Of a stretch of DNA of 40,792 nt, positions 16,837 to 25,136 are shown one piece after another. The translations under genes were made by a program, and so were the position numbers. The notes beneath the pieces are model-generated. The model saw only the letters and a list, made by a program, of their open reading frames with translations, made no database searches and was not told the origin of the DNA. This DNA is from a gamma proteobacterium HIMB30. GTDB lineage: Bacteria; Pseudomonadota; Gammaproteobacteria; Pseudomonadales; Litorivicinaceae. How positions within the stretch are numbered: the stretch's first letter is position 1; each line of letters starts with the position of its first letter. The DNA lies in the NCBI GenBank assembly GCA_000227525.2, contig AGIG01000036.1, positions 1 to 40,792 of the forward strand, given 5' to 3'.

Positions 16837-17652
16837 GTGATAATAATTTTTCCATTGATTGGAATAAGTACCTTGGAATTTATTAATTTCTACGCCAGCG
16901 CAGCTGGTTTTTGTTTCGCGCTTTTGATTTTATGGTCGGGCGTTGGCGCCGGCGTTCTCGTCATTCCCACGCTCATTACGCTGTTTCACCTCGATCCGTT
17001 AGTTGCTATCGCATCAGGCAGTGCATTCGCATTTATTTCAAAAATCATGATGACTATTGGTCATGCCACACAAGGCTCTGTCGATTGGGCCGCTGCTTAT
17101 CACTTCCTACGCATCTGTCTACCAGTCACAGTCATCACTGCTGCCTTGATGGCGTATCTTTCAACAAGCCAGCCAAGTGTCACTCTCGAACTTTTTCTAA
17201 TCGGTGCCATTTTAGTTGCTGGATGTCTCGCACTGTTTGCTCTCTTAAGTGCCCGAGTCAAAGCGATCATTTCCCATTGGCCGATGGTGCGGCTCAGCGG
17301 AACAACCGGCCTTCTGATGGGGCTTACAGGCGTCGGTGGCGGTGTCATGGTGGTCCCGGCACTGGCAACCAGCGGAGGCCTTGCGATCAAGGCCGCAGTT
17401 GCCACATCAATCCCCGTCGGACTGATATTGTCACTTGCCGTATCAATTACACTCGGATCCAGCGGACATCTCGACTACGGACTGGTCGCCTCACTTGTGA
17501 TCGGGGCCGCCGTTGCAATTCCAATCGGTACACGCCTTTTTCATCGTTTTTCCGACGATCTTGTGCGACGTGTTACCTGCCTTTTAATTTCGATCGCACT
17601 TATTGATCTCGCTCTCAAAGCGATCAACCTCGCTCTTCAGTTGTCACGATGA
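16837..17652 (+). CDS. TauE/SafE family sulfite/sulfate exporter (second copy)
   Basis: This membrane protein of up to 271 residues has eight or so helices in two halves, with family segments WSGVGAGVLVIPTLITLF near 33 and GLTGVGGGVMVVPALATSGG near 162. No ATG lies near the start. The listed GTG at 16837 lacks a ribosome-binding site, while a TTG at 16873 has GGAA 8 bases upstream and is equally likely. It diverges from soeA and ends 1 base from the opposing dehydrogenase. It differs clearly from the 256-residue copy in operon 1. A role in exporting excess sulfite or the sulfate made by SoeABC fits the setting. Confidence 0.83.
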   Translation: MIIIFPLIGISTLEFINFYASAAGFCFALLILWSGVGAGVLVIPTLITLFHLDPLVAIASGSAFAFISKIMMTIGHATQGSVDWAAAYHFLRICLPVTVITAALMAYLSTSQPSVTLELFLIGAILVAGCLALFALLSARVKAIISHWPMVRLSGTTGLLMGLTGVGGGVMVVPALATSGGLAIKAAVATSIPVGLILSLAVSITLGSSGHLDYGLVASLVIGAAVAIPIGTRLFHRFSDDLVRRVTCLLISIALIDLALKAINLALQLSR

Positions 17653-17653
17653 G

Positions 17654-18646
17654 TCAGTTGGGCTTGAGTAATATTTTTGGTACACCGACCTGTCCCTTTG
17701 CCAACCGCTCGAAACACTGAAGTCCTGCATCCAAGGGCGCTTCTTCGAACCAGTCAAGTGATCCCAATTGGCCGTCTATCATCGCAGTGACGGTTTCTCT
17801 GAAATCTTTCATCGTATATGTATAACTGCCGGAAACACGGAGTTCTTGAAGCGTCATGCGCCGAATATCGATTCCAGAATCCGCATCGCCGAGGCCGATA
17901 TGTATCAATGTTCCACCGGGCCTCAAAATTTGGCTTGCAAGCTCGCGGGTTGGACGAATACCGACGGCATCAATGACAGCATCGACACCGTGATCGATTG
18001 CAGTGCTGAGCGTTGAGGCCTCAAGGCAATCAAAACCGGCCTCAATCGCTGTCTGACGCCTGCCGGAATTATTCTCCACCACCTTCAGGGGCTCCATACC
18101 CAGCGCGCGGCACGATAATGCAGCCCCAAGCCCAACTGCTCCTGCGCCAATCACAACGATTCGTTGTCCTACCACACTGTGACCAGACATCCGCTCAACT
18201 AGCCGTGTGGCATGCCATCCACAGGCGATCGGTTCTGCGAGCGCAGCTTGTCCTAAATCAAACGTTGTTGGTAACTCAATCACGTTTTTCTCGGGAATTG
18301 AAAACAACTCAGAAAACGCACCTGGCCGAGGAGGCATCGAAATGATCTGACGATCTGGGCACAGATTTTCCTCTCCGCGCTGACACGCAAAACAATGACC
18401 ACAGGTGACGAGAGGATTCACCACGACCGGCGTTGATTTTCCGTGATCGATTCGATGTCCGGACACCTCATGGCCCAAAACCAAAGGCGGCGGTCGACGC
18501 TCATCATGACCATGATACGCATGCAGATCGGAACCGCAGATTCCAACCGAATGCACTTGAATCAACGCGTCCGATTCACCAACCGTTGGTTCTTCAACAT
18601 CACGAACGGCAAGTGACTGATTTCCTTCGTACACCAATGCTTTCAT
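17654..18646 (-). CDS. Zinc-dependent alcohol dehydrogenase, HpsO/HpsP-type DHPS dehydrogenase
   Basis: The 330-residue medium-chain dehydrogenase has catalytic-zinc residues Cys37 in GICGSDLH and His in VLGHEVSG (near 60). A structural-zinc cysteine cluster CGHCFACQRGEENLC lies near 83-97 and the NAD motif GAGAVGLG near 167. It ends the hps operon and overlaps the preceding SDR stop (ATGA, 18646-18643). In Cupriavidus pinatubonensis HpsO and HpsP together epimerise DHPS through a ketone so that HpsN can oxidise the (R) form. I am not certain which letter this member bears. Threonine- or sorbitol-dehydrogenase-like activity is the non-contextual alternative. Confidence 0.83.
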   Translation of the reverse strand: MKALVYEGNQSLAVRDVEEPTVGESDALIQVHSVGICGSDLHAYHGHDERRPPPLVLGHEVSGHRIDHGKSTPVVVNPLVTCGHCFACQRGEENLCPDRQIISMPPRPGAFSELFSIPEKNVIELPTTFDLGQAALAEPIACGWHATRLVERMSGHSVVGQRIVVIGAGAVGLGAALSCRALGMEPLKVVENNSGRRQTAIEAGFDCLEASTLSTAIDHGVDAVIDAVGIRPTRELASQILRPGGTLIHIGLGDADSGIDIRRMTLQELRVSGSYTYTMKDFRETVTAMIDGQLGSLDWFEEAPLDAGLQCFERLAKGQVGVPKILLKPN

Positions 18647-19389
18647 TTCGCTGTGAAACCTCCATCGACGTAAAGAATCTGTCCTGTCACGTAGGCCGAC
18701 GCGTCAGAACATAGAAATAATAACGGACCATCCATATCTGACATCTGTCCATTTCGGCCGATACAGGTTTGCTGTGCTAAGCGTTGCACTGTCGCCGCAT
18801 CGCCGAACACTGGCGCTGTCAATTGGGTTGGAAAAAATCCGGGTGCCAAGGCATTGCTGTTTACACCGGTTGATGACCAAGCCTCCGCCATCGCCCGTGT
18901 CATCTGAGCCACACCACCTTTTGTTGTGCCGTAAGCGAGCCCGTTGTTAAATGCGCGTTCGCTCTGCAGTGACGCAAAATTGACGATCCTGCCAAACCCC
19001 TGATGCTTCATGGCAGGGACCAATGCCTGCGCCAGAAAAAACGGCGCTGTCAGATTCAAGGCAATTGTTGTTTCCCAATCAGCGGCTGAGGTCTCATCGG
19101 CGTGCTTTCTCAAATTCACACCTGCCGCATTGACTAGAATCTGTGGTGCGCCAAAGCACTGCGACACAGTCCTCGCAAGGGCATCCCACTCGTGCGCGTC
19201 AGTCAGGTCCGCTTCGATAAACTCAGCCCCTCGATTCATCGATACGTCGGCAAACTCACCGATCGACCGAGACAAGCCGACAACCGACGCGCCGTTCTCA
19301 ACTAACAAACGAGCGCAATGGGCTCCGAGCCCACTGGAAGCCCCAGTGACCAATGCAATCTTCCCCTCAACAGAGAAGAGATCAGCCAT
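18643..19389 (-). CDS. Short-chain dehydrogenase/reductase, HpsO/HpsP-type DHPS dehydrogenase
   Basis: This 248-residue classical SDR has the cofactor motif TGASSGLG at 15-22, a structural NAAG near 88, catalytic Ser in FASLQS near 138 and YGTTK near 151, and C-terminal VDGGF. The start overlaps the hpsN stop by 8 bases and the end overlaps the Zn-dehydrogenase. Paired with that enzyme it should interconvert (S)- and (R)-DHPS via the ketone. Gluconate-5-dehydrogenase-like SDRs are similar in sequence, so the substrate rests on operon context. Confidence 0.84.
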   Translation of the reverse strand: MADLFSVEGKIALVTGASSGLGAHCARLLVENGASVVGLSRSIGEFADVSMNRGAEFIEADLTDAHEWDALARTVSQCFGAPQILVNAAGVNLRKHADETSAADWETTIALNLTAPFFLAQALVPAMKHQGFGRIVNFASLQSERAFNNGLAYGTTKGGVAQMTRAMAEAWSSTGVNSNALAPGFFPTQLTAPVFGDAATVQRLAQQTCIGRNGQMSDMDGPLLFLCSDASAYVTGQILYVDGGFTAK

Positions 19390-20695
19390 TGTCTGTGCCC
19401 GTCAAATCAAACACTTCTTCAGGAAAGTACTTTTGTAAGCGGATGTCTGCGGAGCGTGCATGGGCCTCCATCCCTTCAAGACGAGAAATACGTGCTGTTG
19501 CTTCAGCCACTGATTTCATCGCGTCCGTATTCGAACGCTGCCAGGTCACCAATTTCATATATTTATGAACTGAAAGACCGCCGGTATATTTGGCTGCACC
19601 TGACGTTGGCAACACGTGGTTTGGACCCGATGCCTTATCACCAAAGGCCACAGTTGTCTCGTTACCTAAAAACAGTGAACCGTAACAGGTTAAGCGATCG
19701 AGCCACCAATCCAAGTCGTCTGCTTGAACCGTTAGATGCTCTGGTGCATAGCGATCTGATGTGGCGGCCATTTCTTCGCGATCGGCGCATACAACGACTT
19801 CTGCGTAATCATTCCAAGCTTTGGTCGCGTTATCACGATTGAGCTCGGGTAGTGTGCTGATGTATTCGGGGACCAAGTCCATCACGCGTCGCGCCAACGG
19901 TTCATGATCGGTGACCAACCACACAGGTGAGTTGTACCCATGCTCAGCCTGACCCACGAGATCAGCAGCAACGAGCTCAGGGTCCGCTGATGCATCCGCT
20001 AAGATCAGCGAATCCGTTGGACCTGCAAACATATCGATTCCAACACGACCGAATAAAATTCGTTTCGCTTCAGCAACAAACTGATTTCCTGGACCAACCA
20101 GAATATCGGCTTTCGGCAATCCAAAGAGCCCAAAGGCCATTGCCGCAATACCTTGTACCCCACCAAGGGCCACAATATGATCCGCACCACAAATGTGAGC
20201 GGTATACACAATTGCTGGGTGGATGCCGACCCCTGGACGCGGTGGCGAGCAAGCAACAATATTTTGACAACCTGCGACCTTCGCTGTCGTAACAGTCATC
20301 AATGCTGACGCGATGTGTGCATATCGTCCGCCAGGGGCATAACACCCAGCAGCATTGCAGGGGATCGCTTTCTGTCCAGCAATTAGACCAGGAATGACTT
20401 CGACTTCGGTATCAACAATCGTCGATTTTTGGGCTTCAGCAAACCGTTTCACATTGCCGTGTGCAAATTGAATATCACGCTTTAGTTTCTCAGGAACCTG
20501 GTCGCAGGCCGCTTGAATTTCATCGGCCGTCAGCACCACGTTTCCATCGTATTTGTCAAATTGATCACGAAACTTCAAACACGCATCTTCGCCACCTGAT
20601 TCGATATCATTCAGGATTCCCTGGACAATTTTTGTGACGTCAGACGCATCGCTGGTCGATGTCTTTTTGGCCTTCTTTAAATACTCGATAGTCAT
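19382..20695 (-). CDS. hpsN: HpsN, sulfopropanediol 3-dehydrogenase (histidinol dehydrogenase family)
   Basis: The 437-residue Zn/NAD enzyme oxidises DHPS at C3 in two steps to (R)-sulfolactate. It keeps histidinol-dehydrogenase landmarks: GPGNQFVAEAKR, metal-binding Gln/His in VGQAEHG, GPNHVLPTSGAAKYTGGLSV, and the late His in EGMEAHARSAD. There are no other his genes nearby, and TRAP, SDR, ADH and suyAB genes surround it, which separates HpsN from HisD. The ATG at 20695 has AGGAGA upstream; an open extension to 20767 runs into the dctM end. It lies 19 bases after the TRAP gene. Confidence 0.93.
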   Translation of the reverse strand: MTIEYLKKAKKTSTSDASDVTKIVQGILNDIESGGEDACLKFRDQFDKYDGNVVLTADEIQAACDQVPEKLKRDIQFAHGNVKRFAEAQKSTIVDTEVEVIPGLIAGQKAIPCNAAGCYAPGGRYAHIASALMTVTTAKVAGCQNIVACSPPRPGVGIHPAIVYTAHICGADHIVALGGVQGIAAMAFGLFGLPKADILVGPGNQFVAEAKRILFGRVGIDMFAGPTDSLILADASADPELVAADLVGQAEHGYNSPVWLVTDHEPLARRVMDLVPEYISTLPELNRDNATKAWNDYAEVVVCADREEMAATSDRYAPEHLTVQADDLDWWLDRLTCYGSLFLGNETTVAFGDKASGPNHVLPTSGAAKYTGGLSVHKYMKLVTWQRSNTDAMKSVAEATARISRLEGMEAHARSADIRLQKYFPEEVFDLTGTDNG

Positions 20696-20714
20696 CTGAC
20701 TTTCTCCTCTGAAA

Positions 20715-22046
20715 TCACTTGTAAATATCTGGTAACAACGTGGTTGAAAGTTCGGGGATGTAAGCAATCATCAAAACAACAACCAACATGGTCAGAACGA
20801 ACGGAACTGCTCGCGCTGAAATTTTCAGTATCGACTCGCGAGTCAAGCCCGAGACGACAAAAAGATTAAGACCAAGTGGTGGCGTGATAAACCCAACGCC
20901 GAGTGTGGTAATCATCATCACGCAAAATTGAATCTCGTTCATACCGATTTCGTCGGCGAGCGGCTTCAAGAGTGGTGCGAGAATTACGATATTAGGTGTC
21001 GTCTCCATCACACAGCCAGCAGCAATTAAGATGCCGATCATCAGCAAGATAATGAGCTCTGGTGAGTCAGTTAACGTGGTGATGGCGTAGACAAATCCCT
21101 GCGGTACACCCATCGCTGCGAGCGCTTGAGCCAGAGGTAACGAGAAAGCAATAATCGGGATGATCACACCGTTGACCTTGGCGGAGCTAAGGAGCATCGA
21201 TGGAAAGTCACTTAACTTCAAGGTGCCGAGAATGAAGCCCAAGATAATCGTAACGACCACCGCTGTGGCACCCGCTTCCGTCGGTGTCAGGCTTCCCGAA
21301 AAAATCCCCCAGAAAATGATTACTGGGACGATGAAAGCGTACCAACCTGATTTCAATGCGCGCGCGACATTAATTAACCACTCTTTCCCGGTCAACCGCT
21401 CAGAATTCTCGTAATTCGAGATTCGATTAACCACGGTATTGGTGATCAAGATTGACAACAGGATCAGAACGCCAGGAATGAGCGCTGCCTGGAACAGGGT
21501 GCTTGCGGAAATGCCGAGTACAAGTCCAATCACAATGTAGGCAATGGATGGCGGGATTAATATCCCTGTACAGGCACCACTAGCGACCAAAGCGCAAGCA
21601 TAGGGTCTCGGATAACCCGACTCCACCAAACGCGCAATCGTCATCCGCCCGACGGCTGCTGCCCCCGCGGCATCAGACCCCGAAATCGCACTGAACATTC
21701 CACACACAAGCACGGTCGCTGATCCGAACCCACCACGCGTCCAGCAAGTCAGCGCTTCAGCCACATCCAAAAATTTCTTACTTAATCCGGTTCGGACTAG
21801 GACGTCACCAGTCAAAATAAACAGCGGCACTGCGGTCAGGGCGAAGTGATCAATGCCGTCAAAAAGCGACTCCCCCAACAGTGATAAAGGTAAGGCGCCT
21901 GACCAAATCAACAAAGCACTTGTGGCGACACCAATTGAGGCCCAAATCGGAACGCCTAAAACAATCAAGGCGACGAAAATCAGCAGTGGCCCATAAAAAT
22001 CCCATCCGAGTTCAACAGATTGCATGAGCAGTGCTTGGTACATCAT
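20715..22046 (-). CDS. hpsM: TRAP transporter large permease (DctM/HpsM type)
   Basis: This 443-residue membrane protein has about 12 helices and DctM landmarks such as SIGVATSALLIWSGALPLSL at the start, GGFGSATVLVCGMFSAISGSD near 115 and a late TPPLGLNLFVVSG near 395. It forms the Na+-driven channel subunit of the DHPS importer. The ATG at 22046 overlaps the dctQ stop (ATGA). The HpsKLM letters follow the Cupriavidus naming; letter assignment to individual subunits is from memory and less certain than the family. Confidence 0.88.
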   Translation of the reverse strand: MMYQALLMQSVELGWDFYGPLLIFVALIVLGVPIWASIGVATSALLIWSGALPLSLLGESLFDGIDHFALTAVPLFILTGDVLVRTGLSKKFLDVAEALTCWTRGGFGSATVLVCGMFSAISGSDAAGAAAVGRMTIARLVESGYPRPYACALVASGACTGILIPPSIAYIVIGLVLGISASTLFQAALIPGVLILLSILITNTVVNRISNYENSERLTGKEWLINVARALKSGWYAFIVPVIIFWGIFSGSLTPTEAGATAVVVTIILGFILGTLKLSDFPSMLLSSAKVNGVIIPIIAFSLPLAQALAAMGVPQGFVYAITTLTDSPELIILLMIGILIAAGCVMETTPNIVILAPLLKPLADEIGMNEIQFCVMMITTLGVGFITPPLGLNLFVVSGLTRESILKISARAVPFVLTMLVVVLMIAYIPELSTTLLPDIYK

Positions 22047-22564
22047 GAGGAGCGCTCCTCATCAAATAACTGACCACCCTCGAAAGGCGCCTCACTCCGC
22101 CTCCAGCTATCGATGTCAAACCGGATGGATTGAATCAAGCGATAGGTCATCAGCGAAAAGCCGACGGGCACTGCGAATAAAAACAGTGCGAAAGGAACTC
22201 GAAGCCCATGGGTGACAGACCCAAACTTGACAGCCGTCAGGACAGAATCCATCGACCAGATCAACGCGATCACGGCAACACTCAGCATGATGAGATCACC
22301 AAAAATGTACAGAGCTGCCTTGACTTTGGTCGGACAAAAATTGAACAGGACATCGATACGAATATGCGCTCTTTCACGGACAGCCGCAGACGCTCCAATC
22401 CAAGCGAGATAGATAAAGCTGTAACGGACAATTTCTTCGCCCCAAATTGATGAGTAAGCAAATATTTCGCGCCGTAACACTTCAATCGCCATGGTGATAA
22501 CGAGCATCGTATAAAAGACGAGTAAAGCCCAAGCCTCGATGTTTTGGTCCGATCGAGATCGCAT
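22043..22564 (-). CDS. hpsL: TRAP transporter small permease (DctQ/HpsL type)
   Basis: The 173-residue protein with four membrane helices shows the DctQ signature region RYSFIYLAWIGASAAVRERAH near residues 50-70 and FFxxPVGFSLM-like C-terminal pattern. I chose ATG 22564 because GGAG lies 6 bases upstream. The open frame to 22612 passes through the intercistronic hairpin. It is coupled to the large permease by ATGA. Confidence 0.88.
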   Translation of the reverse strand: MRSRSDQNIEAWALLVFYTMLVITMAIEVLRREIFAYSSIWGEEIVRYSFIYLAWIGASAAVRERAHIRIDVLFNFCPTKVKAALYIFGDLIMLSVAVIALIWSMDSVLTAVKFGSVTHGLRVPFALFLFAVPVGFSLMTYRLIQSIRFDIDSWRRSEAPFEGGQLFDEERSS

Positions 22565-22587
22565 AAAATTCTCCAGAACTAAAGGGA

Positions 22588-22609
22588 GCTGGCGGCGGAA
22601 GCCGCCAGC
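22588..22609 (-). promoter_or_regulatory. Intercistronic stem-loop between dctP and dctQ
   Basis: A perfect 9-bp stem (GCTGGCGGC at 22588-22596 against 22601-22609) with a four-base loop sits 15 bases after the dctP stop. No T-run follows on the minus strand. As with the tctC hairpin, it probably stabilises binding-protein mRNA or reduces read-through. Confidence 0.75.
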
Positions 22610-22624
22610 CACTAGTTACTCAGA

Positions 22625-23767
22625 TTAGGCATCGTGGACGTAGTATCGACCACGAGTATCAGCTGCATTTTCGAGTTCATTGAAAATGTCCATCGAACCA
22701 GCAAGTTCAACCTTGAAGGTATCCCATTCAGATCTCTGATAACCGCCAGCTTGTCTCCATTGATCCAACTGCGCATCAGACAGCGAATGGAACTCAACGC
22801 CAGCCTTGGTCAACTCTGCCATCGCGTAGTTACGCGCACCTGGCACTTTCGCAAGGTTTTGTTGAGTTGAGATTTCTGAACCAAACATGACGCCATCCTG
22901 CACCTTCGCAGGCAAGCTCTTAAACCATTCCATGTTGCACGAGTACACCTGCGCATCGGGTACGGCTTGAGTGAAAGTCACGTGGCTGAGAATATCTTTG
23001 AATCCGAATGTCAACAACGCGCCGACCGATGGATCCAGCGCATCTGCGACGCCCTGCTTAATCGCTGATGGTGTTTCACCCCAAGCGATAGGTGTTGGGT
23101 TCGCGCCAACCATTTTATAGTACTGTTGCAACATCTTCGAACCAGGCACTCGGAATTTTACTCCACTCAGATCGTCTGGAGTAATCACCTTGTCGCCGCC
23201 TTTGCGAACCGCCACAACGCGTGGGTCGATCACGACATACATGAGTGGCTTGAAGCCATTCTGCTCGACCTTCGGATGGACGTGTTTTTTCCAAGCATCA
23301 GATTGCACCAGGTTCACAAACCGCTGATTCGCGCCACAGAAATATGGCATGTTGATCAAATCAACTGCAGATGCGAACGGGGCGAAGTTTGATAGCGAGT
23401 GCTGAGCGCACTGAATTGTACCGTTTTGTACTTTCTGGACCAACGCACCACCGGCACCCAATTGCTTATTTGGAGCTAACTTGACGTAAACGGCACCGTT
23501 CGTCGCGTTTTGAATGTTTTCTTTCATATCCAATTGCATGATTGGATATTCGCGACTCGCGCCCAATTTGTAAGCGGTCGCAATCGTCATGGTGTACTTT
23601 GCAGCTTTTTCGCGCTCTTTCTCTTCTTTTGCTGTGACAGCCATCGCTGGTGAAGACAGCAGTGCACCACCTGCTCCTGCAACAACCGCAGCTGTGAAGC
23701 CTGCGGAACCAGACAATTTCAGGAAGTTACGACGCTCAAGCGACTTAATCTCATTATTATCAGTCAT
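22625..23767 (-). CDS. hpsK: TRAP transporter substrate-binding protein (DctP/HpsK type), Tat-exported
   Basis: The 380-residue periplasmic binding protein has a twin-arginine signal, with ERRNFLKLSG at about residues 11-20, a hydrophobic alanine-rich region and likely cleavage after SSPAMA near 41. The mature part has the DctP pattern, including GVKFRVPGSKMLQQYYKMVGA and the Arg in KFRVPGS that usually grips the substrate acid group. The ATG at 23767 has GAGGAG upstream; a more distal ATG at 23797 lies at the end of the preceding small gene. The substrate is inferred to be DHPS from the operon. Confidence 0.9.
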   Translation of the reverse strand: MTDNNEIKSLERRNFLKLSGSAGFTAAVVAGAGGALLSSPAMAVTAKEEKEREKAAKYTMTIATAYKLGASREYPIMQLDMKENIQNATNGAVYVKLAPNKQLGAGGALVQKVQNGTIQCAQHSLSNFAPFASAVDLINMPYFCGANQRFVNLVQSDAWKKHVHPKVEQNGFKPLMYVVIDPRVVAVRKGGDKVITPDDLSGVKFRVPGSKMLQQYYKMVGANPTPIAWGETPSAIKQGVADALDPSVGALLTFGFKDILSHVTFTQAVPDAQVYSCNMEWFKSLPAKVQDGVMFGSEISTQQNLAKVPGARNYAMAELTKAGVEFHSLSDAQLDQWRQAGGYQRSEWDTFKVELAGSMDIFNELENAADTRGRYYVHDA

Positions 23768-23796
23768 TGTTACCAACTCCTCAAGGTTTGGATTCA

Positions 23797-23988
23797 TTAG
23801 TCGAAAGTGGTGGTCTTCTCAGCAACCAAAATTGCTACCACGAAACAGATCACGCTGACGAATAAGACAAGCGCTTCCTGGACATCGGATAGAAAAGAGG
23901 CTGTGAAATATGCACCGAGAACAACATTAAAAAAGAACACACCAAAAAAGAGAGCGGACAGAACCAGACTGGTATGAAGTAGTTTCAT
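23797..23988 (-). CDS. Small membrane protein leading the hps/TRAP operon
   Basis: This 63-residue protein is almost entirely two hydrophobic helices (about 5-28 and 37-57), joined by a short loop SFLSDVQ and ending in KTTTFD. It is the first gene of the operon, 29 bases before the dctP start, on the same strand, and its start faces the LacI gene across tandem operators. The ribosome-binding site is weak (AGGTGC). I do not recognise a family function; an accessory to the TRAP importer or sulfonate stress is a guess. Its position and membrane composition make it a probable real gene. Confidence 0.75.
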   Translation of the reverse strand: MKLLHTSLVLSALFFGVFFFNVVLGAYFTASFLSDVQEALVLFVSVICFVVAILVAEKTTTFD

Positions 23989-24030
23989 TGAGCACCTATT
24001 TTTTAACGTTATTTAATGCTGCAGATTGAA

Positions 24031-24066
24031 TGTAAGCGATTACAAAAGTAGATGCAAGCGTTTACA
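24031..24066. promoter_or_regulatory. Tandem LacI-type operators in the lacI-hps divergent region
   Basis: Two near-palindromes of LacI/GalR style, TGTAAGCGATTACA (24031-24044) and TGCAAGCGTTTACA (24053-24066), share a TGYAAGCG...TTACA form. Their centres are 22 bases apart, about two helical turns. They lie between the + regulator at 24099 and the - operon starting at 23988, so one dimer pair could control both. Confidence 0.78.
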
Positions 24067-24098
24067 TCGCATAAGGTACACAAAAAAGGAAACGATCG

Positions 24099-25130
24099 AT
24101 GGATGTGGATGAACCGAAAAAATCGGCGCGAGTAACGTTACTGGACGTTGCCACCGCCGCACGCGTCTCAACCGCGACCGTATCGCGCTACTTCAATAAT
24201 CGAGACGCCCTACGGCCTGAAACAATCATCCAAGTCGAGCAAGCAATTAATGCGCTTGGATACTACCCTGATCTGAATGCCAGAGCGCTCGCCAGCCGTC
24301 GTCCCTCCACACTGGGTGCCATTATCCCAACGACCGAAAACGCAATTTTCGCTGAGGGTGTCGAATCGATGCAGTCCTGGTTGATGGCTCGCGATATTAT
24401 GTTGATGACCGTCAGTACACGCTACCAATCTGAGGTTGAATTCGAGCAAGTTCGGCGACTAGTCGCCCATGGCGTGGGTGGTTTGATGCTGATTGGTAAT
24501 GCCCGACCTGAAGAAACGATTGAGTTTATCCGCACTCACAATATCCCGTTTTGCACTGCCTGGAGCTTTCAGAGCGAATCTGATAATCCACAGATTGGAT
24601 TTAATAATTTTGCCGCTGCTTACAAAATGGGCAAGCGGATTATACAAGCTGGCCACACTGCGATTGGAGTAATCGGCGGGATCACACAACACAATGATCG
24701 TGCAACCGACCGCATCCGCGGGATTTCCCAATGCTTCTCAGACCATGGGTTCCCGATCCCTGAAGACTTAATCATAGAAACACCGTATCAACCGGAAGAA
24801 AGCGCAACCGCGCTCGATGAACTACTGACTCGCAATCCAGATCTAACCGTCATTTTTTGTGGCAACGATGTTCTCGCAGCTGGTGCTTTACATCGCGCGC
24901 AAGATCGAGGTGTCGATGTTCCTAGGCAACTCTCAATTACCGGGTTTGACGACATTGCGTTGGCGAAAATTCTTCAGCCTCAACTAACGACCGTACATCT
25001 ACCGCATCGATTCATGGGTGAAATGGCGGCACAAGCGCTTTACGATGCCGTGATCAACAACGAACCTGTCAAAAGCCTCGAGATGCCCTTCTCAATTCGG
25101 GATCGCGGAACCCTCGCCGTCATCAATTAA
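24099..25130 (+). CDS. LacI family transcriptional regulator of the hps operon
   Basis: The 343-residue LacI/GalR repressor has an N-terminal helix-turn-helix at about 12-34 (LLDVATAARVSTATVSRYF) and hinge near 60-68 (ARALASRRP). The periplasmic-binding-like effector domain follows, ending in TGFDDIALAKILQPQLTTVH. AAGGAA precedes the ATG. It diverges from the TRAP/hps operon and faces tandem operators, so it most likely represses hps genes until DHPS or a product binds. The end is 6 bases from the opposing uspA stop. Confidence 0.9.
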   Translation: MDVDEPKKSARVTLLDVATAARVSTATVSRYFNNRDALRPETIIQVEQAINALGYYPDLNARALASRRPSTLGAIIPTTENAIFAEGVESMQSWLMARDIMLMTVSTRYQSEVEFEQVRRLVAHGVGGLMLIGNARPEETIEFIRTHNIPFCTAWSFQSESDNPQIGFNNFAAAYKMGKRIIQAGHTAIGVIGGITQHNDRATDRIRGISQCFSDHGFPIPEDLIIETPYQPEESATALDELLTRNPDLTVIFCGNDVLAAGALHRAQDRGVDVPRQLSITGFDDIALAKILQPQLTTVHLPHRFMGEMAAQALYDAVINNEPVKSLEMPFSIRDRGTLAVIN

Positions 25131-25136
25131 TGCAGG

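Noticed and set aside
19382-20695. Histidinol dehydrogenase HisD of histidine synthesis
   Set aside because: No his genes are near, and it is in an operon with a TRAP importer and two alcohol dehydrogenases beside suyAB, the hallmark setting of HpsN.
20696-20767. Longer N-terminus for HpsN
   Set aside because: It would overlap the end of the TRAP permease; the internal ATG has AGGAGA and gives normal family length.
22565-22612. Longer N-terminus for the small TRAP permease
   Set aside because: This segment encodes the intercistronic hairpin, and the ATG at 22564 has GGAG upstream.
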